Assembly (NCBI GenBank): GCA_028375605.1
Contig: JAONGR010000001.1
Coordinates: 1 to 64,000 of the forward strand
Origin: Arcobacteraceae bacterium
GTDB lineage: Bacteria; Campylobacterota; Campylobacteria; Campylobacterales; Arcobacteraceae
Direction of reading: 5' to 3'
DNA length: 64,000 nt
Made by a program: the position numbers and the translations under genes. This document shows, piece by piece, positions 63,231 to 64,000 of this stretch; within the stretch, counting starts at the first letter, position 1; each line of letters opens with the position of its first letter. The notes below the pieces were generated by a model. The model was not told the DNA's origin. It did no database searches and worked only from the letters and a program-made list of their open reading frames with translations.

Positions 63231-63893
63231 CTATTTTATCTGTTTTTCACTTAATATTTTTTTAATTGCTATGCTACACATAGTAAGTCCAAATGCCCCA
63301 GTAACTCCTACAAAACTTCCAAGTTCTTTGCAATTTGGATTTTCACTACTAAAGACTACTTTGAAACTTTTTCTAAACCTATCTTTTTTCAACATATCTC
63401 TAATTTTCCTAGCAAATGGGTCATTATATGTTTTAAAAATATTGATATATTCTATCTTTGTTGGATCAAATCTTTTAGCACTTCCTGTTGTTGAAATGAG
63501 TTTCTTATGATACTTCTTAATCAATTCAACTTTCATTGGAATATCATCAATTGCATCTAAAATAAAATCATATTCACTCATATCAAATGAATCAATCCAC
63601 GCTTGGTCAACTTTTTGGTTAATCGCTGTTACATTTGGATAAAGCGTTTTTAAATGATCAACTTTTACACTTCCAATTGCCCCTGGAGTTTCACTCCCCA
63701 TTTGTCTGTTTTGATTTGATTCTTCATAAACATCAAAATCTACAATTGTAATATTGGTAACACCCGTTCTATATAAGCCATCCAAAGCAAAGCTACCAAC
63801 ACCACCTACACCTAATAATATTATTTTTGCATTTTGCAATATTTCAAAATCACTTCCGAATAACTTTTTACTTCTACTATATTTCAATTTCAA
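63231..63893 (-). CDS. tcdA: tRNA t6A dehydratase TcdA-like (ThiF/MoeB superfamily)
   Basis: ATP-dependent enzyme converting t6A37 of tRNA to its cyclic form. TTG start 63893 with AAGGAAG upstream; it overlaps the preceding gene by 17 bases. NTP motif LLGVGGVGSFALDGLYRTG, ESNQNRQM and FILDAIDDIPMK are intact. The sequence is 220 residues, shorter than E. coli TcdA by about 45 residues at the C-terminus, consistent with the Campylobacterota version. It complements TsaD encoded at 51.8-52.8 kb. Confidence 0.88.
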   Translation of the reverse strand: MKLKYSRSKKLFGSDFEILQNAKIILLGVGGVGSFALDGLYRTGVTNITIVDFDVYEESNQNRQMGSETPGAIGSVKVDHLKTLYPNVTAINQKVDQAWIDSFDMSEYDFILDAIDDIPMKVELIKKYHKKLISTTGSAKRFDPTKIEYINIFKTYNDPFARKIRDMLKKDRFRKSFKVVFSSENPNCKELGSFVGVTGAFGLTMCSIAIKKILSEKQIK

Positions 63894-63999
63894 TTCTTCC
63901 TTCTGTTCTAGTATCTTTTGCTCTTATTATAGCATCTTCTAATTTTTCCATGATTGTTTCATACGTATCTACATCTTCTATTTGCGTAATTCCAAATGA
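63877..63999 (-). CDS. C-terminal end of an unidentified gene, truncated by window edge
   Basis: A minus-strand frame open to the window end with stop at 63877-63879, giving 40 residues: SFGITQIEDVDTYETIMEKL and then a charged tail ending GRIEIEI. It overlaps the TcdA start. The strand, codon use and position are those of a real upstream neighbour, but too little is present to name a family. Confidence 0.6.
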   Translation of the reverse strand, partial: SFGITQIEDVDTYETIMEKLEDAIIRAKDTRTEGRIEIEI

Positions 64000-64000
64000 T

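Overview
The window is AT-rich chromosomal DNA from a member of the Campylobacterota, most likely an Arcobacteraceae-type marine or host-associated species. This rests on gene content and style: a group III truncated haemoglobin, a PCu(A)C/SCO copper operon, a CheV with fused receiver domain, compact four-base-overlap operons, many TTG starts and low GC. No species can be named from sequence alone.

Layout. 0-6.6 kb: a partial thioesterase, a small membrane protein, an orphan TRAP binding protein, ung, a globin and a copper-delivery operon (PCu(A)C chaperone, FixH-like protein, SCO). 6.6-8.7 kb: a small accessory patch with an ORF6N-domain protein, an orphan HigA-like antitoxin, an HNH-like protein and unusual palindromes. 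8.7-13 kb: purH, mqo, moaA. 13-14.7 kb: a MarR repressor and Bcr/CflA efflux pump with palindromic operators. 14.7-19.4 kb: two sulfur amino acid PLP lyases, an AraC-type regulator and an EamA exporter. Three promoters here share a 63-bp architecture: two direct AGACAA half-sites 22 bp apart, the second overlapping the -35, with the -10 at fixed distance. This looks like a small local regulon. 19.7-23.9 kb: an AapJQMP-type amino acid ABC transporter; then purL.

26.8-48.5 kb is the centrepiece: about 24 minus-strand genes, interrupted by one plus-strand lipoprotein pair, forming an aryl polyene (APE) pathway joined to a dialkylresorcinol (DAR) module, the architecture known for flexirubin and arcuflavin pigments. 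An aromatic amino acid ammonia-lyase should supply a cinnamate-type starter. An AMP-binding enzyme should load it on one of two ACPs. Two ketosynthases with ketosynthase-like partners, a FabG-type reductase and two hotdog dehydratases extend the polyene. DarA and DarB should build the resorcinol. A BtrH-like Cys/His acyltransferase is a candidate for the ester link. An LPLAT acyltransferase, a GT2 glycosyltransferase, an MMPL/RND protein, a LolA-like protein and an ABC-2 exporter would assemble and place the product in the outer membrane. No phosphopantetheinyl transferase or DarC is visible in the window.

48.6-64 kb is housekeeping: cdsA-dxr and small downstream genes, tsaD, a TauE/SafE permease, an RraA-like protein, a Pro-His-Arg-Leu tRNA operon with a perfect consensus promoter and strong terminator, thiG, nnrD, a SUI1/YciH protein, trxA, alaS, an EEP-family nuclease, cheV and tcdA, ending in a partial gene.
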